In this document: one piece after another, positions 46,583-56,526 of the stretch
Position numbering within the stretch: position 1 is the first letter of the stretch
Layout of the letters: each line of letters starts with the position of its first letter
Position numbers and translations under genes: made by a program
Source of the DNA: Chlorokybus atmophyticus
Taxonomy: Eukaryota > Streptophyta > Chlorokybophyceae > Chlorokybales > Chlorokybaceae
Direction: 5' to 3'
DNA length: 64,000 bases
Assembly: GCA_009103225.1 (NCBI GenBank)
Contig: RHPI01003156.1
Span: forward strand, 350,537-414,536
The notes under the pieces: model-generated
Seen by the model: the letters and a program-made list of their open reading frames with translations, nothing else
The model's database searches: none
Told to the model about the DNA's origin: nothing

Positions 46583-46933
46583 ACGAATTCCGCAGTCGTT
46601 GTTTCTCGATCCATACCAATTGTGAATGGTTGGTTCATAACTACCATCATCGATTGGTCGCAACATGCCTAATGGCAGTCGCGTCGCACTGACTAGTTCA
46701 ATCGGCGCGGCAGGTCGCAATGCAGCCTATGGAGCCGGCAGCGGCGCGCTACGCGCGTGCTAATCGGTATGGGCCTAACTTGGCCGGTCCTTGGGCTGTG
46801 AGGCCGGTGACCGACCCCAACAAACCCCTGGGATGATTCCCTAATTAAGCATGGGCAGCTGCTGAGGACATTAGCATTCTTAAGTGGGGGGCAATGTAAC
46901 GGCAAGGTACTTTAAATAACCATAGATCGACAA

Positions 46934-46972
46934 TACCATCGAGTCTTTTATGATCGAGTGGGCTGCGACACC
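46934..46972 (+). repeat. Truncated head of the SINE-like repeat
   Basis: It shares CGAGTCTTTTATG.TCGAGTG and GGGCTG.GACA with 46508-46538, then diverges. Confidence 0.55.
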
Positions 46973-47639
46973 AGGCCAGCGGCGTGGCTTGGTGCAATTG
47001 ATATGGAGCACTAGGCCGCCCGCCCGGCCACAAGCAGCGGTGGCCCGATTGCGGTGATCTGCGGCTTATTGCTATAGTGAGCCCGTAGGCTGCCGCCGAT
47101 ACACATTTAATCTACAACCAGCTGGTGAACAAATCGCATGATGGAAGATATCGCACACCAGCCATGGTCCATAGCTCCTGTTACAAGCAGGTACAGGATT
47201 GGTCAGTCTTGCAAATTGATACCCGATCAATGCTAATTCTTGCAAAAAACCATACTCGGTCCGATTATGGCCAGTTTTGACCAGGATCAGGGCTGGCCCA
47301 GTTCTCTGAGGACTGTGGGACAATTACTACTATTTAGACCATTCGTGGTCCCCGCTTACAGACCAAGGTGGGCGACCCTGGTCCGGACCCCAAGCCGCCC
47401 AGATGTTTCTACCCTGGTTCATACGTGCAGACCAGGGATGGTCCGTGGAAAACATTCCATGACAACCTCAGCTTCTCCACCAAGGATAGGCACCATGTTT
47501 GCTGTAGCGGCACTGCGTTTGGGCTGCACCACAGCCAAAACGGACACATCATCACTGCATCCGGGCCGCGCTACGGCCACAACGGATACGTCACCGACTT
47601 CGGACAATGAAGACCCATACATGCCTGCTCTGGAGCCGG

Positions 47640-48480
47640 CATCCGACGTCTCCGTCGAGGGGGGTTGTCGACGACATTGAGTTGCCACCCACAGACCTGC
47701 GTCGGGACATCTGGCTGGATACCCACTCCCTAGCCTTCCTGCAACAAGAGCACATGCCTGCCGGCCTCAATGCAACGGATTGACCGCGTCAGCCAACGCA
47801 CACAGTACTACTATTTGATAGATGACCGCCTGCTGCGACGCATTCGCATTGAAGACAAAAAGGTCCCTGCTCCCCATCTATGAGAGGGCATTATTGTAGC
47901 TCACAATACCGAGCTGGGACACTTCGGTGTCAAGCGCACCGTTAGCTTGGTACGCGCACACTACTGGTGGCACGGCATGTACACACAAGTACGAGCCTAT
48001 GTAGAGCGCACTTAGCAAGACCACCCACAAATGGCCTATTTGAACGCACTGTTTAGACCATCAACAAGGCGCTACAGAAGTACGCAATCGAGCACGAGAA
48101 GCGCACCTGGGATAAGTACCTCCTCTGGCTAGCATTAAGCTACTGCTTGTCCAAGCAAGCCGCACTCAACAAGTATAGCCCTTATCAACTGCTGTTTGGC
48201 CGCGAGCCATTGCTCTCGCGCGCACAGCAAGAAGCTGTACGGGTGCGGGACAACCTTGAGGACCATGTCCTTATGCACTACGATATAAAAGCCCACGCCG
48301 ACCTCTGCTATCACCTAGTCCCCATGGCCATGAGCAACCTGCGCACTGCTCAGCAGCGCGACACCCTGCGCTACGAACGCGTCCGCAGCGGCTTCTACAA
48401 TCAACATGACCGAAGCTTTAAGCAGGTGACCTTGTATACCGCATGGCCCGCATACATAACACCCCGGGCATAGCGTCCAG
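47640..48480 (+). pseudogene. Gypsy integrase of the outer element, core deleted
   Basis: 47660-47770 reads DIELPPTDLRRDIWLDTHSL. Then come LIDDRLLRRIRIEDKKVPAP and the zinc-binding HNTELGHFGVKRTV, LVRAHYWWHGMYTQVRAYVE (47815-48010). The usual final Cys is Thr. The text then jumps to PQMAYLNALF at about 48030 and TINKALQKYAIEHEKRTWDK at about 48060, which normally lies after the catalytic core. So the segment with the first two catalytic acids is missing. SKQAALNKYSPYQLLFGREP and the C-terminal LRYERVRSGFYNQHDRSF follow. Several stops are present. Confidence 0.83.
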
Positions 48481-48574
48481 CGCATCATCTATAAAGTCTT
48501 GAGAGCATACCCCTCCGGAGTCCTTGATCTCTCGGCAACGACGGCGAGTGACAACGACAACATCACCAACTGCG

Positions 48575-48805
48575 CGCCCTGTCACCTTCCACATGGTAGC
48601 AGGCTTTGACATCATCCGTCATCCGCGCTCTCTCCGTAGCAAGCGTTGTGAGCAGTGTGGTAGTGCGGATGCCGACGCGCTCATGATGCTGTGCGACGGA
48701 TGGAACGACGGCATGCACGGCTACTGCCCTCCTCTTCAAAAGGTCCCCTTTGAAGCCTACTGGTGCGACGACTGCCGCACCCACCGACCACCAAACTTAC
48801 AATAA
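48575..48805 (+). pseudogene. PHD finger at the C-terminus of the gypsy integrase
   Basis: After the integrase C-terminal region the frame reads KRCEQCGSADADALMMLCDG, WNDGMHGYCPPLQKVPFEAY and WCDDCRTHRP. This follows the PHD Cys4-His-Cys3 order: C..C, C, H..C and a final C..C, with LCDG before and PP...VP..W between. The fourth Cys (usually CD.C) is Trp here, so one zinc site is damaged. PHD fingers bind histone H3 tails, and at this position the module may target integration, as the chromodomain does in chromoviruses. The frame ends at a stop a few residues after the motif. Confidence 0.75.
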
Positions 48806-48829
48806 AACCGAATCTTGCGGTAGGGACTC

Positions 48830-50180
48830 CCACAGGCCTCATGGGGGGCGGCTTGTTGACTTACAGCTATCCGTAGCTGAGTATCAAGACTCCCCGCGTT
48901 TTATCTCATCCTTTGCATTGTAGTCACCTCTTTCCACTGCACACTTTCAGCAGAGGGGTACTCCTTTACCTTCACCCAAAGATTATGGTAGTGCGCCCAT
49001 CACTGCTGTGCTTCCTCAGCCACAGCACAGTTCCGCTAATGCTGTCTAAAATGTTCAGCGCTCAACAGCTGTCACGATAACCGCCAAAAAGGGCTCATTC
49101 CTCTCGTGTATGCCTACATTTAGCTTATCTCCCGAGCTACCGACATACCAATCCCCTTCGACTAGTCCGAGTCTTTCGTGCTATTGGCATTAATTCTTCA
49201 CCACCACTGAGCAGTTCTCGTAGGTATTCCGCATAGCTGATGACACATTGGAGTTCCGACCCTACACCTGCAACTTTTGAGCCATATGTTGGAAGTCGCG
49301 GCCACCCAGCCTTGCCATTTAGCCAAGACCTTGGAAGTCATGACCAGAAGGTCCCTCGATCCCAACCAATCCGTTGTAAGTCCACCACGCTGCCCGTGGA
49401 CGGACTCTCTTAAGAATTCCTGTTTGGACTAGACAGCTAAGTAGTGAACAAATAGCCGCGATTACACCAATTAAACTTGCTGGACTAGTGGCTCACATGT
49501 GTTCATACGGTGGTATGAGTAGACATACTATTTACTTAAATATCTCGCAAAATTGTGAGTGAGTGCATAGATATAAGAAAGTGTAATAGCAGCTTATGTT
49601 GTGAAACCTGAAGTTTACTATTGCATGCTGCGAGTGTTGTGTTGAACGCAACTCGGAGACAACGAGGTGTGAAGGGGTGCGACTGCACACAGCAAGCCGT
49701 CCCGGCTGCCAAGAAGCCTTCATACCTGTGAGAGAGTGCAGCGTCTGCAGTGTGCACTCTTTCTCACTGTGTGCGAGCTTGGTTGCATTATGGGCACGGC
49801 GTGAACAGTTACCATCCGGGTGTGGCATCACTTTGTTGCTACATTCATTCACCTCACTTAACAGTTGATATACCCATTTTCACTCACGTAAGATTCTATA
49901 GTTACAGCGCTACAGCTAGTAGCGCGGTTGCATTGTGCACGGTGTGATCAGTTACCATCCGGGTGTGGCATCACTAGTAGTCGCTTAGTGACTTACAGCT
50001 ATCTGTAGCTGAGTATTATAACTCCCCGCATTCTACCTCATCCTTGGCATCATAGTCACCTTTATCCACTGCACACTTCCTGCCGGGGGGTACTCTTTTG
50101 CCTTCACCCATGATTACAGTAGTGCGCAAACCATCATTGCCCTGCTTCCTCACAGCAAAGTTTCACTAATGCTGTTAGAG
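48830..50180 (+). repeat. Right LTR-like region of the outer gypsy element, with internal direct repeat
   Basis: 49213-49910 matches the left repeat at 18588-19310. In addition 48855-49045 and 49980-50180 are direct repeats of each other (GACTTACAGCTATC.GTAGCTGAGTAT, TAGTCACCTTT.TCCACTGCACACTT, GCTAATGCTGT). They look like the start of two tandem LTR units, the second truncated. A start-like stretch (GGCTTGTTGACTTATAGC) also follows the left repeat at 19311. Exact borders need an alignment. Confidence 0.6.
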
Positions 50181-52371
50181 ACGGTTCAACAGTTGACCCC
50201 GCTCAACCAGACTTTAACCTAGTTCAACAACCAGCTGTAGCTGGTCTTCATAGCTAGATAACATCTAGACTTCTCTGTTTATACTCTAATGTACTCTAGC
50301 TTACCACACTCTGGCTATTAAAGACCACGTTACTGTACAGTACCAAACATGTTTAGCGTAGTGCATAGCCCCCCGATGCGGCACTGCATGAAGTACTACC
50401 ACAGGTACTTTTGCGATTTATAAAGAGCCTAAGCAAGTATCAGCACTCAATCAATGCTTCAAAATGCGGGGGCTTATTTTATCAAGCCGGCACCCCATTC
50501 AATAAACCATATGTAAAACCATACAGAAAAGTCTTTAATCACGGAGTCATTCTAACACTATCAGGGAAAAAACCATGCACTTGTAACTCTTCGCTAAATC
50601 CCAAAACGTTATGCGTGATTCATGATACTGCAACATATGTTATGTTGCTACGAAGTTTGCTGCAAGTGTACGTGCCGAGTGCGCGTCATGTGCTCCCAGT
50701 GAAGTTGGGTGTGCATAATGCACAACCCGCGCAGTACTCTCAACATGACTTAAGCTAAAGCTAATTATATGATAGTATCATGTAAGTAACATTATTGAGG
50801 AATGATTGCAATGTGCATCACGCATTGTCGTGTGCAAAGCAGGGTTAACATGTCCTGGGTGGACCGCAACAAGCGCCTGACAACTGAGTCAGTGCAAGTG
50901 AGCTGCGCCGACGCTCGCGGCTCAAGGTGAGCCGCAGCAATCGACGGCCAGGACGGACCGCGCTCAGCAGATAACGCGGCAGTAACTCGCGGCCGTGCCT
51001 GCTGCGCGAGGCCACGCGTTGTGCTGGCTGTAGGGATATGATGTGGCGCAACGAGCATCGTGCAATAGCAGGCCCAGCAATCATCTGAGTCAATGTCGGA
51101 AGCCAGCTCTGACGATGCAAGCGTACCGCCGCAGGCTGCGGACTGCACACAGGGCCAGTCAATGCCGGAGGGCTAGCCAGCGTTCTGAACTTCCGACTGC
51201 ACAATACCTGCTCGCCGGCCAGTGACCACTCACTGTGACGCAGCTTGCGAATAGTTGACGGCCAAGTTGACCAGCAACGGCCACCGACGCGCCTGAGCAC
51301 CTGTCGACATCATTGATCATCGACAGTTCCTTAGCGCGCCGCACGCCAGTGAGCGGGAAATTTGCGGAGCCGACTTGACCGCATGTACGCGGCCAGACTC
51401 CACATCCAGCGCAGGTTTTCTTTCACTCGGGTTCCTCTGCTTGGGGGTGCGGCCTCTGAGCAGAAAGTTGCCAATGCAAAAGGAAGAACACGACCCAAAT
51501 CTGATAGGAAAAGACGCACGCTGGGGGGGAGCGGGAACAAAAGTATCCTGTGCCTTTTTTCCAAACTGGCGCAGATCGCAAAATATCGTAGGTGCGAGAT
51601 GATTTCTGTCAATTACAAGTGCGGTCAGAAGCAGATACGTTTGCGGCACGAGCCGCACGCAGTGGGACGGTTCGCGAGGCTGCAAAAGGGGCGACCGCTC
51701 CGCGACGACGACCGTTTCGCACAACGGAGACCAAGCGCTTGTCAATCCCGCGGCACGTCGTACCAAGCTTGATGCCGATCGGATTGCAAGCGTGGGGCCC
51801 GCGCGGGCCGGCCGCAAGGAAAACTGGCAGAGCTTTACCCTGACAACCTCGCTGCGCTGGCTCGGCGCACACTGCGGGCGAAGCTTAACCGGGAGCGCCC
51901 GGGCAGTTGGAGGCCGCCATAGCCGCTCAGCTCCCGGACCGCTGCATTCGATCGAAATATCTCGAGCTGCTTGTGTTGATACCAAAACCCCACGGTCGCA
52001 GGGCATGCCTGCGCCAAAAACCTCAATTGGGAGCTTTGCGGTCATTAGAAGTGTGATTAGTTTTAGGGTAAGCGTTTTGGTTGCTAGGTGCCAAGCTATC
52101 TGCTGCTGCTATCAAACCACTAAGCACATCAGAGCCTGGTAAGTGATACTATCGCACGTGGTGGCGGCGAGGGCGGCGTACAGGTTGACGACGGCGGCGA
52201 GGGGGGCGGCGAGCGGCAGGACTTTGGGGCGGGCCGGGGTGGGGAGAGGAGCTTGCAGGGGTGAGGGTTTAGCTGGACGTGGCTGTTCGCTTGGCGGGGG
52301 CGGGGATGGTCCTAGTCGGCGTGGGGGTTACCTAGGGCTTGAGCAACGAGGAGGGCGTCGGGGTAGAAGGT
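50181..52371. other. Intergenic and 5' region of the pseudo-response regulator gene
   Basis: 50181-50830 is AT-rich without motifs. From about 50850 to 52370 the DNA is GC-rich with many CG dinucleotides and gives long open frames on both strands, typical of composition rather than coding. 52150-52335 is very G-rich (GGCGGCGAGG, GGGGCGGGG) and is the likely promoter and 5' UTR. Confidence 0.5.
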
Positions 52372-55300
52372 ATGGCCGCCGCAGCTGGAATGGCCGTGGT
52401 GGCCCCGCCGCCGGCAGCGATGCTAGTAGACGGGGTGGATGAGAGCGGACGCGCCGGGGATGCCCGGGCGGCTGCTGCTAGCGTTCATGTCTTGGTTGCG
52501 GACTCAGACTCTTCCAGCCGTGGGGTTCTGTGCAGCTTGCTGCGCAACTGCCACTACAAAGGTAAGCGTCGCTTGTACTCTTTGCTTTACACCGTAGGCC
52601 AGGCACAGCTTTCCGCCGCTGCTTTTTCGGTTGACTGCGTTGCAGGCGGGCTAGGGTTTGGGTGTGAACAGTGCAAACGCGTCTGCCGTGGTTTTGGCGC
52701 GGTGTTTGCCGTGCGTTCTTTGTCCTCGAGACTCGGCCGGCCATGTAGCAGCTCGTTCGCGTAAAACGTCCAGTCACTGCTCTCGCTTGCTGTCTCACGT
52801 GAACCCCTCACGCACAGGAATAGCTAGCTTTGACTAGGTTAGTACAAGCGGTGTTGTACCACACCGCGACGTGAGACGCTTGGCTCTGTCAGTCATCTTT
52901 TCTGTTGGCCCTATTTTCCCCACCATAGTTGGCCGTAATCAGCTGTGGAAGTAGGCAGGGCGGTAGTCTCCGGCATGTGCTTGCCTTCTGATTGGAAGCC
53001 CTGGTGCTCGAGGGTCATGAGCGCTGACGAGGGCAGCATTTGCGGGACAGATGAAACTCATCTCGTTAGTGCTTGACGCTGGGCGGTTGCACAACTTTAT
53101 GGTGGTGCTCATTCAGTGCTGTATATAGGCTGCAATTCCATCTGTGTGAGTAGGGTCGTGTTGTGAGTTACAGCGATGGTCAGTGCGATTACGAGCGGGA
53201 TGAGTTGAATGCACCTTTACCTCATTCCGTAGTGCTTGACGAGTAGGGTGCCATCCTGCTATTGGACAACTGTCGGCCGTCACATGAAGTTATTGCTGCG
53301 AGTAGTAGGTTGCTTGGCTGCGCATTTCACCCAGCTGACATACTTTATGTACAGTTACGGCTGTCAAGAATGCCCAGCAGGTCATGGAGCAGCTGGCAAA
53401 TGCTGAGCTTAAATTTGACCTGATTTTGACGGAAGTTGATGGCAAGGACGGGTTGCGGTTGCTGCGGCATGTGACAAGCAGCAGTGCGCTTCGCCGCATC
53501 CCTGTTGTTAGTAAGTACTGTTGTTAGAGGCTGAAGGGTTGCGCTGTCGCACAATGCGTGATGTTTCCCTTTTGTACCTGCAGTGATGTCCAAGTCCAAT
53601 GAAACGGAGTTGGTCGTCAAATGTTTGAAGTCTGGCGCTGCTGACTATTTGGTAAAGCCGCTCCGCAAAAACGAGCTGCGAAACTTGTGGATTCATGTGT
53701 GGAGACGTCGCAGTAAGGTGGGTAACCTAGTGTTGCCAATGCCTGCGCTGTGCAAGGTGATGGCACTGACACTCGCTTCATGGTAGGACTCTGGTTGTGG
53801 GGTGCAGCCCAAACCTGGTGCTAAGGAGGGCAGTAGTGAGCTTCTCAACGCAAGTGCAACTCATGCGTCACCTTCAACAATTGAGCCATCTGACTGCAGC
53901 AGTGTGGAGGAGGGTTCACTTGGCAGTGGTCAGCTTCTGCAGCGCGGCTCCCCATGCAAACGCTCAGCGCAAGAGCACAAGCGCAAGAGGAGCATTCCCG
54001 CAGAGGCAGCTGCTGGTGCTGCACCTGCAGCTGCGGTATGTTTCTCCGCAATGGTTGCCCTCAGACACATGCATCTCCATACGAAAGCACTGACTTGACT
54101 TATTGTGCAGGTTTCCCGGCAGCACCCAAGTCTGGATCTGTCGTTGGCGCTGAACAGTTCGTACTCCAAGCAGAAAGTGCCCCCCACATCTCAGGCCGGT
54201 GCCAGTTCACGAGTTCAAGATGCGCAGGCAGGCAGTCCGTCGGCAGCACTCAACTTACAGCGTCCACCAAAGCAGCTGCGTTTGGGCTCACCACAACCAG
54301 CACAGACGCCGAAGCTGCCCCAGGCAGCACATGCACCTGTGGACATGCCGGATGCAAGGCAGGGAGAGGCAGCAGACTTGCGGCACCCTGAGGCCAGGGA
54401 AACGGTCACTGTTAAACCTCAACCGGCAACGCAAAAGACGTCCAGTAAAGGCAACTCCCGTGGAAGCAATGCGCAGTCACCGCAAACCTGCACGTCCAAG
54501 ATGAAAGGCACCTCCAAGCAAGCAAGCAAGGACGTTGCGCATGCTGGGAAGGGTGCCCAGACCTCAATGCTAGGGAAGCCTCAGCCTGCTTCTAAAACCA
54601 TAGCGCCTAAAGTGCCGCCATCAAGTGTTGAGCTGCAATCAAGACCTCCAGCTTCCAAACATGCTGGCTTGACATCCACTGGTACAGCAGCACGTGGAGT
54701 GACAGGTGCTGCACCCTTGCGGGCTGCAGCAAAGGCGCATGGTGGCAAGTCTCATGCCCAGTCTCAGTTGACCAACAGGAGCTGTGTCAGTGCAGCTGGC
54801 AGTGTTGCCACTGCTGTGGCCTCTGAAACAGCACTGCCTGGACCTCCTAAGTCCACTGTGGACAGCTCTCGAGCCTCCCATGGCGCCCAAAGCCAACTTG
54901 CGCCGGAGGGACGCGTGCCATCAGCAGTACGGGCAAACAGCATTTCGACTAGCCATGCAAGAACACTGGATGCTAGTGCGCTCAGCATGGAACGGCTGCA
55001 CAAGATTGCTATGGACAGTCGCTTGCAACCTGGGTTTGCGATGCCAGCAACGCCCTCAACCTCCAAGGGTTACGGTGGACGATGGGAAGGAGATAGCTAT
55101 GGGTATGGCCAGTGGGATGCAGCGCAGTCTGCCATGAGGCCTGCTCCCCCAACTGCGCAAGCGACGCAGCTGCCTACACCTGCCCATCCTAACTGGCAGC
55201 CACCATCTGCATCAAATCCACCTATGTATGCTGAGGATGACCATAGCCACATGTGGTCTTCCGCGCTGCCCCCAGACTACATGTATCACTATGATAGTCA

Positions 55301-56526
55301 GCATGCATCCATGTATGGCATGGGTCCCCCTGGTCCCCCAGTGGCGCCCTCAATGGTCATGCAGGCATCGGCTGAAGGCATGGACATGGACATGTACAAT
55401 TATGCCATGGCACAGAGGCATGCAGATGCTGTGTCTGCAATGCGCCAAACTGGCATGTATGTCCCTCCTTACGGGCCATCCACGCCACAACTGCATCCAA
55501 GCCATGCTTCAATGGTACAGCCAACATATCATCGCGGTTCAGGCTACCCTTACCCGATGTATCCGTACCCATCATCTTATCACTACTCCTACGCGCCTGG
55601 CGAACTGCAGCAGGAGCGGCCAGTTAACTCTGTTTCTGCAGTCCAGCCACAACATGCGTCAACAGGTCCTCAAGCGCAGCCTGTGCAGGATGGCTTGTAT
55701 CAGCGCAGTATGCCTCTACCTGCACAAGCCAGATCCGGTGACACATTGCGGATGCAAGTATCAACAAAACAACAGTCCGGCGCGCTACCACTTGATGATG
55801 GGGCACAGGCTGCTGCGCAAGCTGCATTTCAGCAGCAGCAACATCAAGTGCTGTTCCAGCAGCAGCAACAGCTTCAGCAGCAACAGCTTCAGCAGCAGCA
55901 GCAAATGCAACAGCAGCAGCAACAGCAGATGCAGCAGCTGCAACTGCAGCAGCAACAACAGTTGCAGCAGCAGCAGTTCCAGCATCAGCAGTTTCAGCAT
56001 CAGTTCCAACAGCAGAATCCGCAGGAGCAGCAGCCAGCAGCTGTGCGACCTTTCAATCCCGTACATGATGCAAAGGCAGTAGTTGTCCCAGCCAGCGGCA
56101 ATGATCGGCCTCGCGCCAGCAGTGCAACCAATAATGTCCCTCAAGAGCGAGCTTTGCCTACTGTAACAGCCACCTGGCAAGGTGCAGAGATGCAACCACC
56201 TGTTGCAATTAACCCTGTGCATAGAGCCGAGCGGCGAGAAGCGGCCCTAAGCAGGTGGGTTGATGCTCAAATCTTGCTTTCTGTGCATGATTTTAAGTGC
56301 CTTTGTATTGACGACTTGATTGAACAGGTTCCGCCTGAAAAAGAAAGACCGATGTTTCACCAAGAAGATTCGGTACGCCACACGCAAAAAGCTAGCCGAA
56401 GCCCGACCCCGTGTTAAGGGCCAGTTTGTGAGGACAACTGAGGGAGAGACTTCGGCCGCAGCGGAGGATAGCGATGCTGCCGAAGAAGACGTTTCAGAGG
56501 ATGATGACCAGAGTGACGACGAGTAG
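52372..56526 (+). CDS. Pseudo-response regulator with receiver-like and CCT domains
   Basis: Six exons join in frame: 52372-52561, 53355-53510, 53584-53717, 53787-54035, 54111-56254 and 56328-56526 (GT-AG introns), giving 1023 residues. Residues 38-157 form a receiver fold: [20 protein letters not shown], then [20 protein letters not shown], then [20 protein letters not shown]. The phospho-accepting Asp is Glu90 and the conserved Lys140 is kept, the mark of pseudo-response regulators. Residues 950-996 are a CCT domain ([20 protein letters not shown], then [12 protein letters not shown]), which binds DNA or NF-Y partners in plant PRR/TOC1 and CONSTANS proteins. Between them lie a basic run ([12 protein letters not shown], likely nuclear signal), Met/Tyr/Pro-rich sequence and a long Gln-rich tract (about residues 815-885). 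The C-terminus is acidic. It is probably a nuclear regulator in the clock or light response. Which PRR class it belongs to cannot be told by eye. Intron 1 (793 bp) contains the 351 bp duplicated at 43519-43869. Confidence 0.93.
52781..53131 (+). repeat. Intron segment duplicated at 43519-43869
   Basis: 351 bp inside intron 1, apparently identical to the copy next to the N at 43518. Confidence 0.92.
55825..56035 (+). repeat. CAG/CAA tract encoding polyglutamine
   Basis: It is an in-frame run of mixed CAG and CAA codons with scattered Leu, Met, Phe and His in exon 5 of the regulator gene. Such tracts vary in length and often lie in activation regions. Confidence 0.9.

Larger units (their letters stand above)
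40345..47470. mobile_element. 7-kb repeat-rich insertion in the gypsy pol, possible DNA transposon
   Basis: It separates gypsy RNase H from integrase. The left end (40348-40620) and right end (47150-47465) both contain many GGACCA/TGGTCC and ACCAGT/CTGGTC words in mutually inverted orientation. The outermost bases resemble each other in inverted orientation (GTTTTTTCACG...GGACCA against GTTTTCCACGGACCA). Such subterminal word arrays are seen in hAT-type and related DNA transposons. No transposase is visible, so it would be non-autonomous or composite. The interior holds a solo LTR, palindromic repeats, SINE-like copies and two single-N joins. An exact target duplication was not identified. 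Confidence 0.45.
18588..50180 (+). mobile_element. Nested Ty3/gypsy element with methyltransferase and PHD domains (outer layer)
   Basis: Gypsy fragments in one orientation, in correct order and interrupted by other transposons, span this region. They are gag 24360-26190, protease 26190-26600, C5-methyltransferase domain 27400-28375, reverse transcriptase N-half 28520-28819, RT C-half and RNase H 39512-40340, integrase 47640-48440 and PHD finger 48575-48805. Direct repeats of about 0.7 kb at 18588-19310 and 49213-49910 flank the stack and are the probable LTRs. The RT breaks at 28819 and resumes at 39512 with the expected YIDD box, showing that the DNA between is an insertion. All parts carry frameshifts or stops, so the element is inactive. 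Treating all fragments as one element is inference from order, orientation and the precise RT junction. Confidence 0.75.

Noticed and set aside
50411-50758. Plus-strand open frame of 115 codons
   Set aside because: No recognisable motif, AT-rich setting next to LTR debris, no supporting neighbours.
51317-52045. Minus-strand open frame of 242 codons upstream of the regulator gene
   Set aside because: It lies in GC-rich DNA with overlapping open frames on both strands, and shows no domain, no splice context and no biased codon positions that I can see.
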